Below, piece after piece: positions 25,380-34,135 of a stretch of DNA of 64,000 nucleotides. Source of the stretch: Saprospiraceae bacterium (GTDB lineage: Bacteria; Bacteroidota; Bacteroidia; Chitinophagales; Saprospiraceae). The first letter of the stretch is position 1; the number at the start of each line of letters is the position of its first letter. The notes beneath the pieces were generated by a model. That model worked only from the letters and a program-made list of their open reading frames with translations, was not told where the DNA came from and did no database searches. Location of the stretch: NCBI GenBank assembly GCA_016715985.1, contig JADJXD010000001.1, positions 5,270,001 to 5,334,000 on the forward strand, written 5' to 3'. The translations under genes and the position numbers were made by a program.

Positions 25380-25800
25380 GATGGGCTTTGCCCATCGTTG
25401 AGTTATATCGGCCTTTCAGGCCTTGATAAAATTCTTTGAAATTATACACTATAAGTTATATTTCTTCCATACAGTGCTGGATGACACTTAGTTAGGAAAC
25501 AAGATGGGCTTTACCCATCGTTGAGATAAATCGGTCTGTCAGGCCTTGATAAAATTCTTTGAAATTATACACTATAAGTTATATTTCGTTCATACAGTGC
25601 TGGATGACACTTAGTTAGGAAACAAGATGGGCTTTGCCCATCGTTGAGATAAATCGGCCTTTCAGGCCTTGATAAAATTCTTTGAAATTATACACTATAA
25701 GTTATATTTCGTCCATACAGTGTTGGATGACACTCAGTTAGGAAACACGACGGGCTTTGCCCATTGTTGAGATCTATCGGCCTTTCAGACCTAATGTTCT
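25380..25800 (+). repeat. 123-bp tandem repeat, about 3.4 units
   Basis: Units begin at 25380, 25503, 25626 and 25749 with GATGGGCTTTGCCCATCG (hairpin), then a second palindrome GGCCTTTCAGGCC, then a constant AT-rich part (TTGATAAAATTCTTTGAAAT... and CATACAGTGCTGGATGACAC). Units differ by a few substitutions only. 25801-26107 is unique intergenic DNA with a further hairpin AAGATAGGGC / GCCCTATCTT (26060-26084). No gene is seen here. Confidence 0.9.
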
Positions 25801-26107
25801 GTCCGGATAAAGAACTTAATTAAATGTGGTTCTTTTTCACAATCTCTGCATTAAAAATACTCATCGTTCATTGATCATTTATAAGATGTATTCTAAGCTG
25901 TGGCACGGCGTCCACCGTTCAAAGCTAAAATCGTTTGCGACGATTTATTTACGCTCCTCTTCATGATCTTGAAAAAAATAACTGTCATTATAATTTAACT
26001 TATTATCTTGACAGAGCACTGGATTACCGACTCATTAGGCCTGAAAGGCCGAAATCTTCTAAGATAGGGCGATAAGCCCTATCTTGAATATGGGAAGAAT
26101 ACAACAG

Positions 26108-27558
26108 CCCTTTCAGGCATTAGCGTCAACTTAATTTTTTATATATGTTTATATGACATATATAAAAGGTTGTTTAACTTTGTGATAGCAAATTATTCAC
26201 CCGTTAAACAACCTAATATTATGAATTGCAAAGTTAATAATTTTTTTGAATGTGTTGATATTAATCAGATAGCTTTTGAAACAGGTTTCTGTAAGAGAGT
26301 TTACCGAAAGATTGCTCCTGTTGATTTCTTAAAATCTTTCTTTATTGCATTTGGTCAATCGAAATATTCCCTAAGGAATTGGTCAATTGTTTTAAGTTCC
26401 ATGATTGGCGAGTTTGTGTCTTTTCAAGCTATTGACAAGAAGATACAATTTCAGAGAATTGATTTTGTTAAAAAATTAATTACGGAGGCATGTTCTTTGA
26501 ATTTGAACAATTTTACTGCTAAATATACGGGAGACTTGGCTGGCTTTGGAAGAATTATTATTCAAGACAGCACCTTAGTTAAATTATCTGATAAGCATTA
26601 TGTACACACATCTGGTGTATCCAATGGCTTGGTTAAAAAAGCATTGTGTCGCATACAGTCAACGATTGATCTTGGTATGGGTAAGTTTATTGATGTAGTA
26701 ATGTGTGCTTACTCACAGAATGATGTTTCCTTTACCGACAATATTCTTAGTCACATTAAACCTAATGATTTAATCTTACGAGACCTTGGCTATTTTAGTA
26801 TTGGAGTTCTGGCAAAGATTCAAGATGCTTCTGCCTTCTATATATCGAAACTGCATGGCGGTAACTTGCTTTTTAATAATGAAACGAATCAAAGAATAGA
26901 TATAGAAGAATTTATCAAATCAAATGAGAAAAGTGGCGCCACTTCGTTTGATATATTTGTCAAAATCGGGGAGAAAGAAAAATACTCGGTAAGGATGATT
27001 GGATATAAGGTGACTGAAGAACAAGCTATGAAAAAGAGGAAGAAGCTCATCCAATCAAGACATAAGAACCATGGTATATCAAATAAAGCTTATTTCCTTT
27101 GTAACTATAATATATTCATTACCAATATACCAAAAGAACAATTAGCAGCCCATAAAATGTTTGAGATTTATAGCCTTCGATGGTCTATTGAGTTAATGTT
27201 TAAAGAATGGAAGAGTATCTTTGATCTCAATACACTAATGCTGAGTAACAAAACGCCAAACCCTGCAAGACCAGAAATGTTATTATATTTGATGTTACTA
27301 TATATTGCAGTGGTAGTCAAACCAACCTATTATAAAATTGCAGCTATTATAAAGCAAAAGTATAATCAGTATCTAAGCCCACACAAGTTTTCTAATTACT
27401 TAAAAACAATCTTTGTCTTGGATTTAGAATTAGAATCAGAATTCAATTTGCAACAAATGTGTCGGGTATGCTGCTATGATAAACGGTCGGACAGAATGCA
27501 TTTTTCTCATTTACTCGAAAAATTTATTGTCTTAAGTTGACGCTAATGCCTGAAAGGG
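26108..27558 (+). mobile_element. IS4-type insertion sequence
   Basis: A transposase gene lies between inverted sequences: CCCTTTCAGGCATTAGCGTC... (26108-26134) and its exact 27-bp complement (27532-27558). The inner CATTAGCGTCAACTTAA part is probably the element's own terminal repeat; the outer CCCTTTCAGG / CCTGAAAGGG part may be host palindrome of the type seen in the nearby repeats. The transposase stop codon lies inside the right repeat. I find no direct target duplication. Confidence 0.85.
26221..27540 (+). CDS. IS4-family DDE transposase
   Basis: The protein of about 439 residues (start ATG 26221; an earlier TTG at 26170 is possible) shows the IS4 hallmarks: first Asp in IIIQDSTLVKL, second in LILRDLGYFSIG and the YREK-like motif with the catalytic Glu in YSLRWSIELMFKEWKS. 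The frame is undisturbed, so it may be active. The gene ends within the right terminal repeat, as in many compact ISs. Confidence 0.93.
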   Translation: MNCKVNNFFECVDINQIAFETGFCKRVYRKIAPVDFLKSFFIAFGQSKYSLRNWSIVLSSMIGEFVSFQAIDKKIQFQRIDFVKKLITEACSLNLNNFTAKYTGDLAGFGRIIIQDSTLVKLSDKHYVHTSGVSNGLVKKALCRIQSTIDLGMGKFIDVVMCAYSQNDVSFTDNILSHIKPNDLILRDLGYFSIGVLAKIQDASAFYISKLHGGNLLFNNETNQRIDIEEFIKSNEKSGATSFDIFVKIGEKEKYSVRMIGYKVTEEQAMKKRKKLIQSRHKNHGISNKAYFLCNYNIFITNIPKEQLAAHKMFEIYSLRWSIELMFKEWKSIFDLNTLMLSNKTPNPARPEMLLYLMLLYIAVVVKPTYYKIAAIIKQKYNQYLSPHKFSNYLKTIFVLDLELESEFNLQQMCRVCCYDKRSDRMHFSHLLEKFIVLS

Positions 27559-27781
27559 CGTAATTATTAATTCCGTTCTCAATATGATCTGTGTAACATC
27601 CAAACTTGATTTCATGTCTGAATCAAAAGAGACAGTATGAGTGATATAAACTGATCCTAAATAATTGCAAAAAATTATGAAAATCGGCTAATAAAATACT
27701 TTATCAGACAATCATAATACCAACTGTTTTATTGTTTATTATTTTTACATTATATATTTTTGCAAAATAATATTCAATATT

Positions 27782-30544
27782 TTGAAAGTAATAAGGAATT
27801 TATTGTTTTTAATATTGCCAGTGGTTGTTCAGGCGCAACCCGGATTTTTTGCAAAACTGGAAAATGAAAAAAATGACAGTTTAAAGTGTGAATTGATTCC
27901 GGATGCTGTTGAATATTATAAGTATCATAGTGTGGATACTTTGATGATACTTTCAGACATGTTGCTGAATTATGCAGAAAAACTTCAGTCTGTCAGGTTT
28001 AAAGAAAGTGGTTTTCTGATCAGATCCCTGGGTCTGAAACTGAAGGGCGACTTCAATTTAGCAATAGAGTCGTCACAACAGGCTCTTGATCTCAACAAAC
28101 TTACCGGAAACAATATAAGTCGGGCAAAAATACTCTTAAATTATGCGGATCTGTTGCGGATGCAAAAACAATTTGACCTTTGCGAACAATATCACAGGGA
28201 AGGAATTCGCATCGCCCGTTCTGTAAAAGACAGTTCACTTTTAGCAAGATATTATATAAACACCGGTCTGATGTTTATGGACAAAACCGAGTATGATTCT
28301 GCCGGTATGTATTATAACTTGGGAATCGCCATTACAGATAAAAATAAGACCTTAACAAATATAGGCATAACAGCCAGATTGAATCTCAGTGCTTTGGCTT
28401 CAAAACAGAAAAACTATGAGGAGATGATCCGACTTTCTGAAGAAGTTTATCAATACTCTCTTGTCGCAAATGATGCTGACCATATCAGTCTGGGTGCGAA
28501 TAATGCGGCTATGGGTTATTTGAAACTTGCCAATTATGAAAAAGCTTTGGAATATATCGGATATGCTGAAGTTGCTGCCAGAAAATATAACAGTCCTCAA
28601 AATTTACTCTATGCTTTAGGAAACGCATCAGATATACATGCAGAAAAAGGGGACTATAAATCTGCCTATGAAAAAGCGCTTGCATACATCGGACTAAAAG
28701 ATTCACTGAGAACGGCATTATATGATAAAAATCTGACTGAAATTACAACAAAATACGAACTGGAGGAAAAAGAAAATCTGTTGTCTCAACACCAGATAAC
28801 CATACAGGAACAAAATTCCAGACAGCGATTGATATTATGGATATCATCTATTTTATTACTTTCGGTTATGTTGTTATTTTTTATTTTAAAAAGCAGGCAG
28901 GAACTCAAAAGAAAAACCGCAGAGATAGAAGCTGAAAAAGCAAATCTGACAGCACAGCTCGAACATGCAGAAGTAGAAAGATTGCAGGAACTGGATGAGA
29001 TGAGAAGTAATTTTTTTGCAAACATCAGCCATGAATTCAGGACACCACTGACACTGATTTTAAATCCTGCCGAACAATTACTGAAAGAAAATATAAAGCC
29101 TGAACAAAATAAATATTTTAATATCATACATCGCAATGCTTCAAGATTGCTCGCTTTGGTCAATCAGTTACTGGATCTGTCAAAACTGGAAAGTGGTAAG
29201 GCAAAGCTGAAAGTGGCATATTATGATTTAAAAATATTCTGTAAAGCCATCGGCGGACTGTTTGAAAGCCTTGCCACACAAAAAGAAATAGATTTCATAA
29301 TAGATTTACCGGAAGAAGAAATCAAAGGTTATTTTGACAAAGATGTAATGGAAAAAATAATAGTCAATCTTTTGTCTAATGCTTTCAAATTTACGCCAAA
29401 TGAAGGGAGAATACAACTAAAACTTCAAAAATCAAGTCAGCAGCTAGTATCCATTTCAGTCAGCGATACAGGTAAAGGGATTTCTGAAAATAATCTTGAA
29501 AAATTATTTGACAGGTTTATGTCATTTTCAGGCTCTGATGTTCAGAGTAGCAGTGGATTAGGGCTTTCATTTGTGCGTGAACTTTCAAAATTACATAAAG
29601 GTGAAATTAAGGTAGAAAGTGAATTAGGCATAGGTACGGTATTTACATTTTCATTCTGCCCGGACAAGACCGGATATTCAACAGATGAAATTATTCAGGA
29701 TAATCCGGTAGAAATCAGTGTAAATTCAGTAGAAAACGGGTCACCCATTGCATCAAAAACATCTGAGCATAAAAAACTGCCTGATTTCAATACGGACAAA
29801 AAACCTTTGCTGCTCCTGGCAGAAGACAATCCTGATGTAAGACTTTTGATTACAGACATTTGTAAAAATAAATATGAAATCCTATCTGCAGAAAACGGAA
29901 AACTTGCCTTACAAATGGCAATTGAAAAAATCCCGGATATGATCATCACAGATGTAATGATGCCAGAGATGGACGGAAAGGAGTTATGTGCTGCATTGCG
30001 TAATCATGATCTTACTAATCACATTCCAATCATCATGCTTACAGCACGAGGAGATCAGAAAGATAAACTCTCCGGTCTTAAAACAGGCGCTGACGACTAT
30101 CTTACGAAGCCATTTGATGACGAAGAATTGTTGGTCCGACTTGACAATTTGTTGGTTCAAAGAAAAAACCTTCAGGAATATTACAAAAAAGTGTTACATG
30201 CATTTACACCGCAGGAAGTCGATGCAGTAGGTATGGATACTTTGTTTCTGCAGAATCTGAAGGACGCTATCGAACAGAACCTTCATGATGAAAATTATGG
30301 TGTGAGCGAACTGGCAGGCAATCTGGCACTAAGCAGAAGTCAACTACACAGAAAGGTGACAAGCCTACTCGGCCATGCACCCAATGAAATCATCCGCAAT
30401 ATGCGCCTGGAAAAAGCCAGAATGCTCATCCGTAAAAAAAGTGGCACCATCTCAGAGATTGCCTATCAATGTGGCTTCAATTCACCTGCTTATTTTGCAA
30501 AGTGTTACAAGGACTATTTTGGTCACACCGCTTTGGAAGAATAG
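27782..30544 (+). CDS. Hybrid two-component protein: TPR sensor, kinase, receiver and AraC domain
   Basis: All parts of a signalling pathway are in one 920-residue protein. A signal peptide (MKVIRNLLFLILPVVVQAQ, TTG start) precedes periplasmic TPR-like helical repeats (residues about 30-330), a membrane helix (about 352-368), a histidine kinase (NISHEFRTPL, His near 415; NLLSNAFKF; DTGKGI; GLGLS), a receiver (LLLAEDN... IITDVMMPEMDG, phospho-Asp near 720; LTKPFD) and an AraC-type DNA-binding domain (836-920). It thus links an outside signal to transcription directly. The target genes are not obvious; the cytochrome/dioxygenase genes lie next downstream. Confidence 0.95.
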   Translation: MKVIRNLLFLILPVVVQAQPGFFAKLENEKNDSLKCELIPDAVEYYKYHSVDTLMILSDMLLNYAEKLQSVRFKESGFLIRSLGLKLKGDFNLAIESSQQALDLNKLTGNNISRAKILLNYADLLRMQKQFDLCEQYHREGIRIARSVKDSSLLARYYINTGLMFMDKTEYDSAGMYYNLGIAITDKNKTLTNIGITARLNLSALASKQKNYEEMIRLSEEVYQYSLVANDADHISLGANNAAMGYLKLANYEKALEYIGYAEVAARKYNSPQNLLYALGNASDIHAEKGDYKSAYEKALAYIGLKDSLRTALYDKNLTEITTKYELEEKENLLSQHQITIQEQNSRQRLILWISSILLLSVMLLFFILKSRQELKRKTAEIEAEKANLTAQLEHAEVERLQELDEMRSNFFANISHEFRTPLTLILNPAEQLLKENIKPEQNKYFNIIHRNASRLLALVNQLLDLSKLESGKAKLKVAYYDLKIFCKAIGGLFESLATQKEIDFIIDLPEEEIKGYFDKDVMEKIIVNLLSNAFKFTPNEGRIQLKLQKSSQQLVSISVSDTGKGISENNLEKLFDRFMSFSGSDVQSSSGLGLSFVRELSKLHKGEIKVESELGIGTVFTFSFCPDKTGYSTDEIIQDNPVEISVNSVENGSPIASKTSEHKKLPDFNTDKKPLLLLAEDNPDVRLLITDICKNKYEILSAENGKLALQMAIEKIPDMIITDVMMPEMDGKELCAALRNHDLTNHIPIIMLTARGDQKDKLSGLKTGADDYLTKPFDDEELLVRLDNLLVQRKNLQEYYKKVLHAFTPQEVDAVGMDTLFLQNLKDAIEQNLHDENYGVSELAGNLALSRSQLHRKVTSLLGHAPNEIIRNMRLEKARMLIRKKSGTISEIAYQCGFNSPAYFAKCYKDYFGHTALEE

Positions 30545-30751
30545 ATGCAAGACTCCGGAAAATAGTCAGTTTTAGCGATTCATCTGTATTTTGATATTGC
30601 CTGAATACAGTAATTTTATGCACGAATTCAGTCTGATAATGCCTTATCTACAAATTTGATATTCAATGCGACATTTTTGATACTCCGTAGGGACTTCTCC
30701 CAATTACATTTGTGACATCAATTTTTTTATAAACCACCAAAATCAAAACAA

Positions 30752-31636
30752 ATGAAACGGGTATTAAAATGGGTAGCCTATGTATTAGGAGCTTTGATTC
30801 TTATAGTTTTACTGGGTTCCTGGTATTTTTCTTCAAAATTCATCAGCGAATTTGAAACAGTCATTACATTAGAACCACAAAATATTCCTATCCCGACAGA
30901 TTCAGTATCCTTAGAACGTGGCAGGATTTTATCGGTGGATTGCAAATCATGTCATGCAGGGGATCTGGGTGGAAAAGTCTTTTTTGATGATCCCGGTATT
31001 GGCGTCTTACCTTCATCCAATCTGACCAGGAATAAGGGTTCAGAGACAGAAAACTATACAGACAAGGATTTTGTGAGAGCGATCAGACATGGGTTGAATA
31101 AAGCTGGAAATAAACTGATGATCATGCCATGTTTGTCATTTTCTCACATGAGTGATGAAGATCTGGGATGTTTGATTGCCTTTTTAAATACCCTTCCTAA
31201 GGTAGATCGAACATTTCAGAAACGTAAATTTACATATATGGCTCAGGCGATGGCAGGTTCGGGTTTGTTTGGAGATATGTTTCACTATGATCTCATCGAT
31301 CACAACAAAGTCAACAATATTCCATCTGTACCCATAGGCCCAACCATACAATACGGCTCCTATCTTACCCATATCCACGGATGTAACGATTGTCATAAAA
31401 AAAATCTGAAAGGTGGAAAATCTCCCGATCCGGATTCGCCACCTGTTCCAGACATTTCCCTAACCGGGTCAGTGGGAATATGGACATTGGAACAATTTAC
31501 TACTGTATTCAGAACGGGTATCACGCCGGAAGGTAAATTGCTGGATGACCAGTTTATGCCTTATGACGGATTGGGTGCACATAGTGATGAAGAAATCGAA
31601 GCAGTGTATAATTATATAAAATCATTAAAAGATTAG
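30752..31636 (+). CDS. Membrane-anchored dihaem cytochrome c
   Basis: An N-terminal hydrophobic anchor (WVAYVLGALILIVLLGSWYF) precedes two haem-binding motifs, CKSCHAG (about residue 68) and CNDCHKK (about residue 212), each with a downstream Met-containing segment (KLMIMPC; DQFMPYDG), as in two-domain c-type cytochromes. It would carry electrons at the periplasmic face. It is followed at close distance by three more plus-strand genes ending with an intradiol-type dioxygenase, perhaps one unit. Confidence 0.9.
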   Translation: MKRVLKWVAYVLGALILIVLLGSWYFSSKFISEFETVITLEPQNIPIPTDSVSLERGRILSVDCKSCHAGDLGGKVFFDDPGIGVLPSSNLTRNKGSETENYTDKDFVRAIRHGLNKAGNKLMIMPCLSFSHMSDEDLGCLIAFLNTLPKVDRTFQKRKFTYMAQAMAGSGLFGDMFHYDLIDHNKVNNIPSVPIGPTIQYGSYLTHIHGCNDCHKKNLKGGKSPDPDSPPVPDISLTGSVGIWTLEQFTTVFRTGITPEGKLLDDQFMPYDGLGAHSDEEIEAVYNYIKSLKD

Positions 31637-31683
31637 AATCTTAATTAATGCTTTCATTTTTTAACTTACATAAATCCAATATT

Positions 31684-32091
31684 ATGAACACTAAATCTCT
31701 TTTTGCCTGGTTTGCGGGATTTGTCACATTGATTTTGTCCGGATTCTTGTTCTATGAAGTACTACTAAAGTCATATTTTTCAAAACTCATGGAAAATGCA
31801 GGGGATTGTTTTTTAAAAGAACCACCTATACTGCCCATGATCATTGCACATCTTTGTTTTGCAACTATATTGCTGATCATTTTGCGCAGTAATAATGTCA
31901 GCACTTTTATAGGTGGTATTAAAAACAGTTGGCTGTTTGTGCTACTAATAATGGTATGGTATGATGCGTGGGCATTTACCTTCTTGCCTCAGATGACGTT
32001 GCAAACTGCTCTGGTGGATGTGTCTGTAAACTCGATTTGTACAATTCTGGCCGCCGGTGTGATGGGTTGGGTATTGGGACATTTTAAGTAA
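31684..32091 (+). CDS. Small membrane protein, DUF1761-like
   Basis: I use the ATG at 31684 (MNTKSLFAWFAGFVTLILSG) rather than 31648, as it starts right at the first helix. Four hydrophobic segments make it a 135-residue inner-membrane protein that resembles DUF1761-type proteins. A paralogue-like protein of the same size follows at 32130. No function known. Confidence 0.6.
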   Translation: MNTKSLFAWFAGFVTLILSGFLFYEVLLKSYFSKLMENAGDCFLKEPPILPMIIAHLCFATILLIILRSNNVSTFIGGIKNSWLFVLLIMVWYDAWAFTFLPQMTLQTALVDVSVNSICTILAAGVMGWVLGHFK

Positions 32092-32129
32092 TTTCTAAAG
32101 TTTTATTAATCATTAAAAAAATTTTAATC

Positions 32130-32534
32130 ATGGAAAAGAAAATTTTATTCGGTACACTTGGTGGAGCAATTACAGGTACTGTAGTTTCAATGGCTTATTA
32201 TATGGGCATCTTCGGCAGTATGGCGGAGCAATGGATGGCAGATAATAGTGCTTGTCTTAAAGATATGAATCCAACCTGGTGGTTTGTAGGTGCTATATTG
32301 CAAGGTTTGCTATTTGCATTATTATTTCATAAAATGGGAATTAATACAACTAAAAGCGGTGCATTTGCAGGAGGTTGGATTGCATTTCTAATTGCAGCTT
32401 TTATTGGAATTTCAATGGCATCTACTTATACTGCTTATCCCTGGAGCTGGCTGCATTATGATTTGTTGGGAAACACTATTTCAAGCTCAGCCGCTGGTGC
32501 AGTGATAGGTTGGATTTATAGCAGAGTAAAATAA
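32130..32534 (+). CDS. Small four-helix membrane protein
   Basis: The 134 residues contain about four membrane helices (ILFGTLGGAITGTVVSMAYY, WWFVGAILQGLLFALLF, AFAGGWIAFLIAAFIGISM, SSSAAGAVIGWIYS). Layout and ending (VIGWIYSRVK versus VMGWVLGHFK) are close to the previous gene, so the pair may be ancient duplicates. Genes on both sides are on the same strand with 32-38 bp gaps. Confidence 0.6.
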   Translation: MEKKILFGTLGGAITGTVVSMAYYMGIFGSMAEQWMADNSACLKDMNPTWWFVGAILQGLLFALLFHKMGINTTKSGAFAGGWIAFLIAAFIGISMASTYTAYPWSWLHYDLLGNTISSSAAGAVIGWIYSRVK

Positions 32535-32566
32535 ATTGACTTAGCAAAATTTTAAAAGTTTGACTC

Positions 32567-33382
32567 ATGTCACAATTTAACAGAAGAAAATTCTTTGGTT
32601 GGACAGCCGGAATAATAGGAATGACTATGCTTGGGGGATGGATAGGGCGGAGATCAATATTAAATAGGATGATGACACGACCTAATCCTGCTTTAGATCT
32701 GACTCTATCTCCTAAACCCGGTGATGCTGTGTGTGTATTAACTTCCCGACAAACGGAAGGGCCTTTTTATTTTCCTTCACCTGAGAGACAGGATATCACA
32801 GAAGACAGAAAGGGTAAACCAATGTCACTTCGCTTACAGATATTAAGATATCCTGACTGTCAGCCAATAGAAGGTGCTGTGGTAGAAGTGTGGCATGCGG
32901 ATGCAGAAGGTGCCTATAGTGGTTATCCCGTAGAAATTGCTAGAGATGTCTGGAAATCGTTTTATTTCATCGGCAAAAATGGAGTTAAACGAAATGGAGA
33001 GTACCATGTAGAACCAACTGAAAAGACCCGATTTCTTCGAGGCTTGCAACGAACAGACGTAAATGGGACGGTTGAATTCAAAACTATATTTCCCGGCTGG
33101 TATGCAAATCGTGTTCCGCATATACACTTTAAGGTATTTGTAAACGATCAGGAATACATTACTTCTCAACTTTATCTCGATAATAATATCTGTGATGAGG
33201 TATATACTTCAACAGTTCCTTATGAGAAATATGGCAAATGCCCATTAACCTATGTAAGAGATATTGTCCTTCAGGATAAAGGTCATGGTTTATTGCTTAA
33301 TACACAAATGCATACGGAAATCATCATAGCAGAAGGTAAAATCCGAATTAAATATTCAAACCCAGAAATTAATTTAGGATAA
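32567..33382 (+). CDS. Exported intradiol ring-cleavage dioxygenase
   Basis: The N-terminus MSQFNRRKFFGWTAGIIGMTML looks like a Tat signal (RRKFFG). The rest fits the intradiol dioxygenase fold: TEGPFYFPSPERQDI, VVEVWHADAEGAYSGY, then FKTIFPGWYANRVPHIHFKV, which holds the Tyr and two His expected as ferric iron ligands. Such enzymes open catechol-type rings; exported Bacteroidota forms have unknown substrates. The cytochrome and small membrane proteins upstream may belong to the same process. Confidence 0.88.
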   Translation: MSQFNRRKFFGWTAGIIGMTMLGGWIGRRSILNRMMTRPNPALDLTLSPKPGDAVCVLTSRQTEGPFYFPSPERQDITEDRKGKPMSLRLQILRYPDCQPIEGAVVEVWHADAEGAYSGYPVEIARDVWKSFYFIGKNGVKRNGEYHVEPTEKTRFLRGLQRTDVNGTVEFKTIFPGWYANRVPHIHFKVFVNDQEYITSQLYLDNNICDEVYTSTVPYEKYGKCPLTYVRDIVLQDKGHGLLLNTQMHTEIIIAEGKIRIKYSNPEINLG

Positions 33383-33448
33383 GTTGGTTGCTTTAGGTGC
33401 AATTAGACAAGGTAACTTCCGAAAATTGATATCTGAACTTAAATCACT

Positions 33449-34066
33449 TTACGGAGCATATTTTCGAGTCCAGAAAATGATCAATGGAACAAAAAGTATG
33501 GTTGGTAAAAGCCAGGCTACAATCCCTGGTAAAATAGTATTGTTTACGACAAGAAAAGCAGTGAATGCTGCTATATACGACCCTATCATCTTTCCGATGT
33601 GTAACCTTGTGAGTTGCGGATAGTTGAATTTACCCTTTTGATAAGTAGTTAAATCTTGTCTGACTAATAAAAGTGAAATACCCCCAAAGGAGCATAAAAC
33701 AATTCCCAAAGATTTTGATTCTATCAATAAATATACCCCATAGATTATAAAAAGTAAACCGAAATTTAACATAATGTATGATAACATCCGGTTATATAGA
33801 GAGTTTGTTCCTTTTTTGAGACTCCATATACATCTTCCGGATTCAGCCATGTACATACTGAATATAGCAACCATAAACAGAAAATAATTCGGATTTAAAA
33901 CAGATAGAATCAACGCAGACATGCCGTTTGCAATCATAGAAGCATGATATATTTTGCCATAATTTATATGAATTGGAGTGCCCTTCTTTTTCAAAAGAAT
34001 GATCAAACCGATGATGAGTGCAATACTTCCGAATAGGATATGGGTGTATAAAAGTATGTTTTCCAT
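33449..34066 (-). CDS. DUF2306-like membrane protein
   Basis: A 205-residue protein with about seven membrane helices. The start (LLYTHILFGSIALIIGLIILLKKKGTPIHINYGKIY) has the histidine-containing helix and HxxxG-like loop typical of DUF2306 proteins. Role unknown. It converges on the dioxygenase gene with a 66-bp gap. Confidence 0.65.
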   Translation of the reverse strand: MENILLYTHILFGSIALIIGLIILLKKKGTPIHINYGKIYHASMIANGMSALILSVLNPNYFLFMVAIFSMYMAESGRCIWSLKKGTNSLYNRMLSYIMLNFGLLFIIYGVYLLIESKSLGIVLCSFGGISLLLVRQDLTTYQKGKFNYPQLTRLHIGKMIGSYIAAFTAFLVVNNTILPGIVAWLLPTILFVPLIIFWTRKYAP

Positions 34067-34135
34067 GATGCTACATCAAAAATCCTTAATCATTTATTAA
34101 TGCCAAAGATAGAAAAATGAATTTTGATATTTAGG

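Noticed and set aside
25380..25800. CRISPR array or repeat-protein gene
   Set aside because: Units of 123 bp are contiguous without spacers. Although 123 is a multiple of three, no long open frame runs through them on either strand.
26097..27570. Direct target-site duplication of the IS4 element
   Set aside because: The flanking bases are inverted, not direct, repeats of each other, so the target size cannot be stated.
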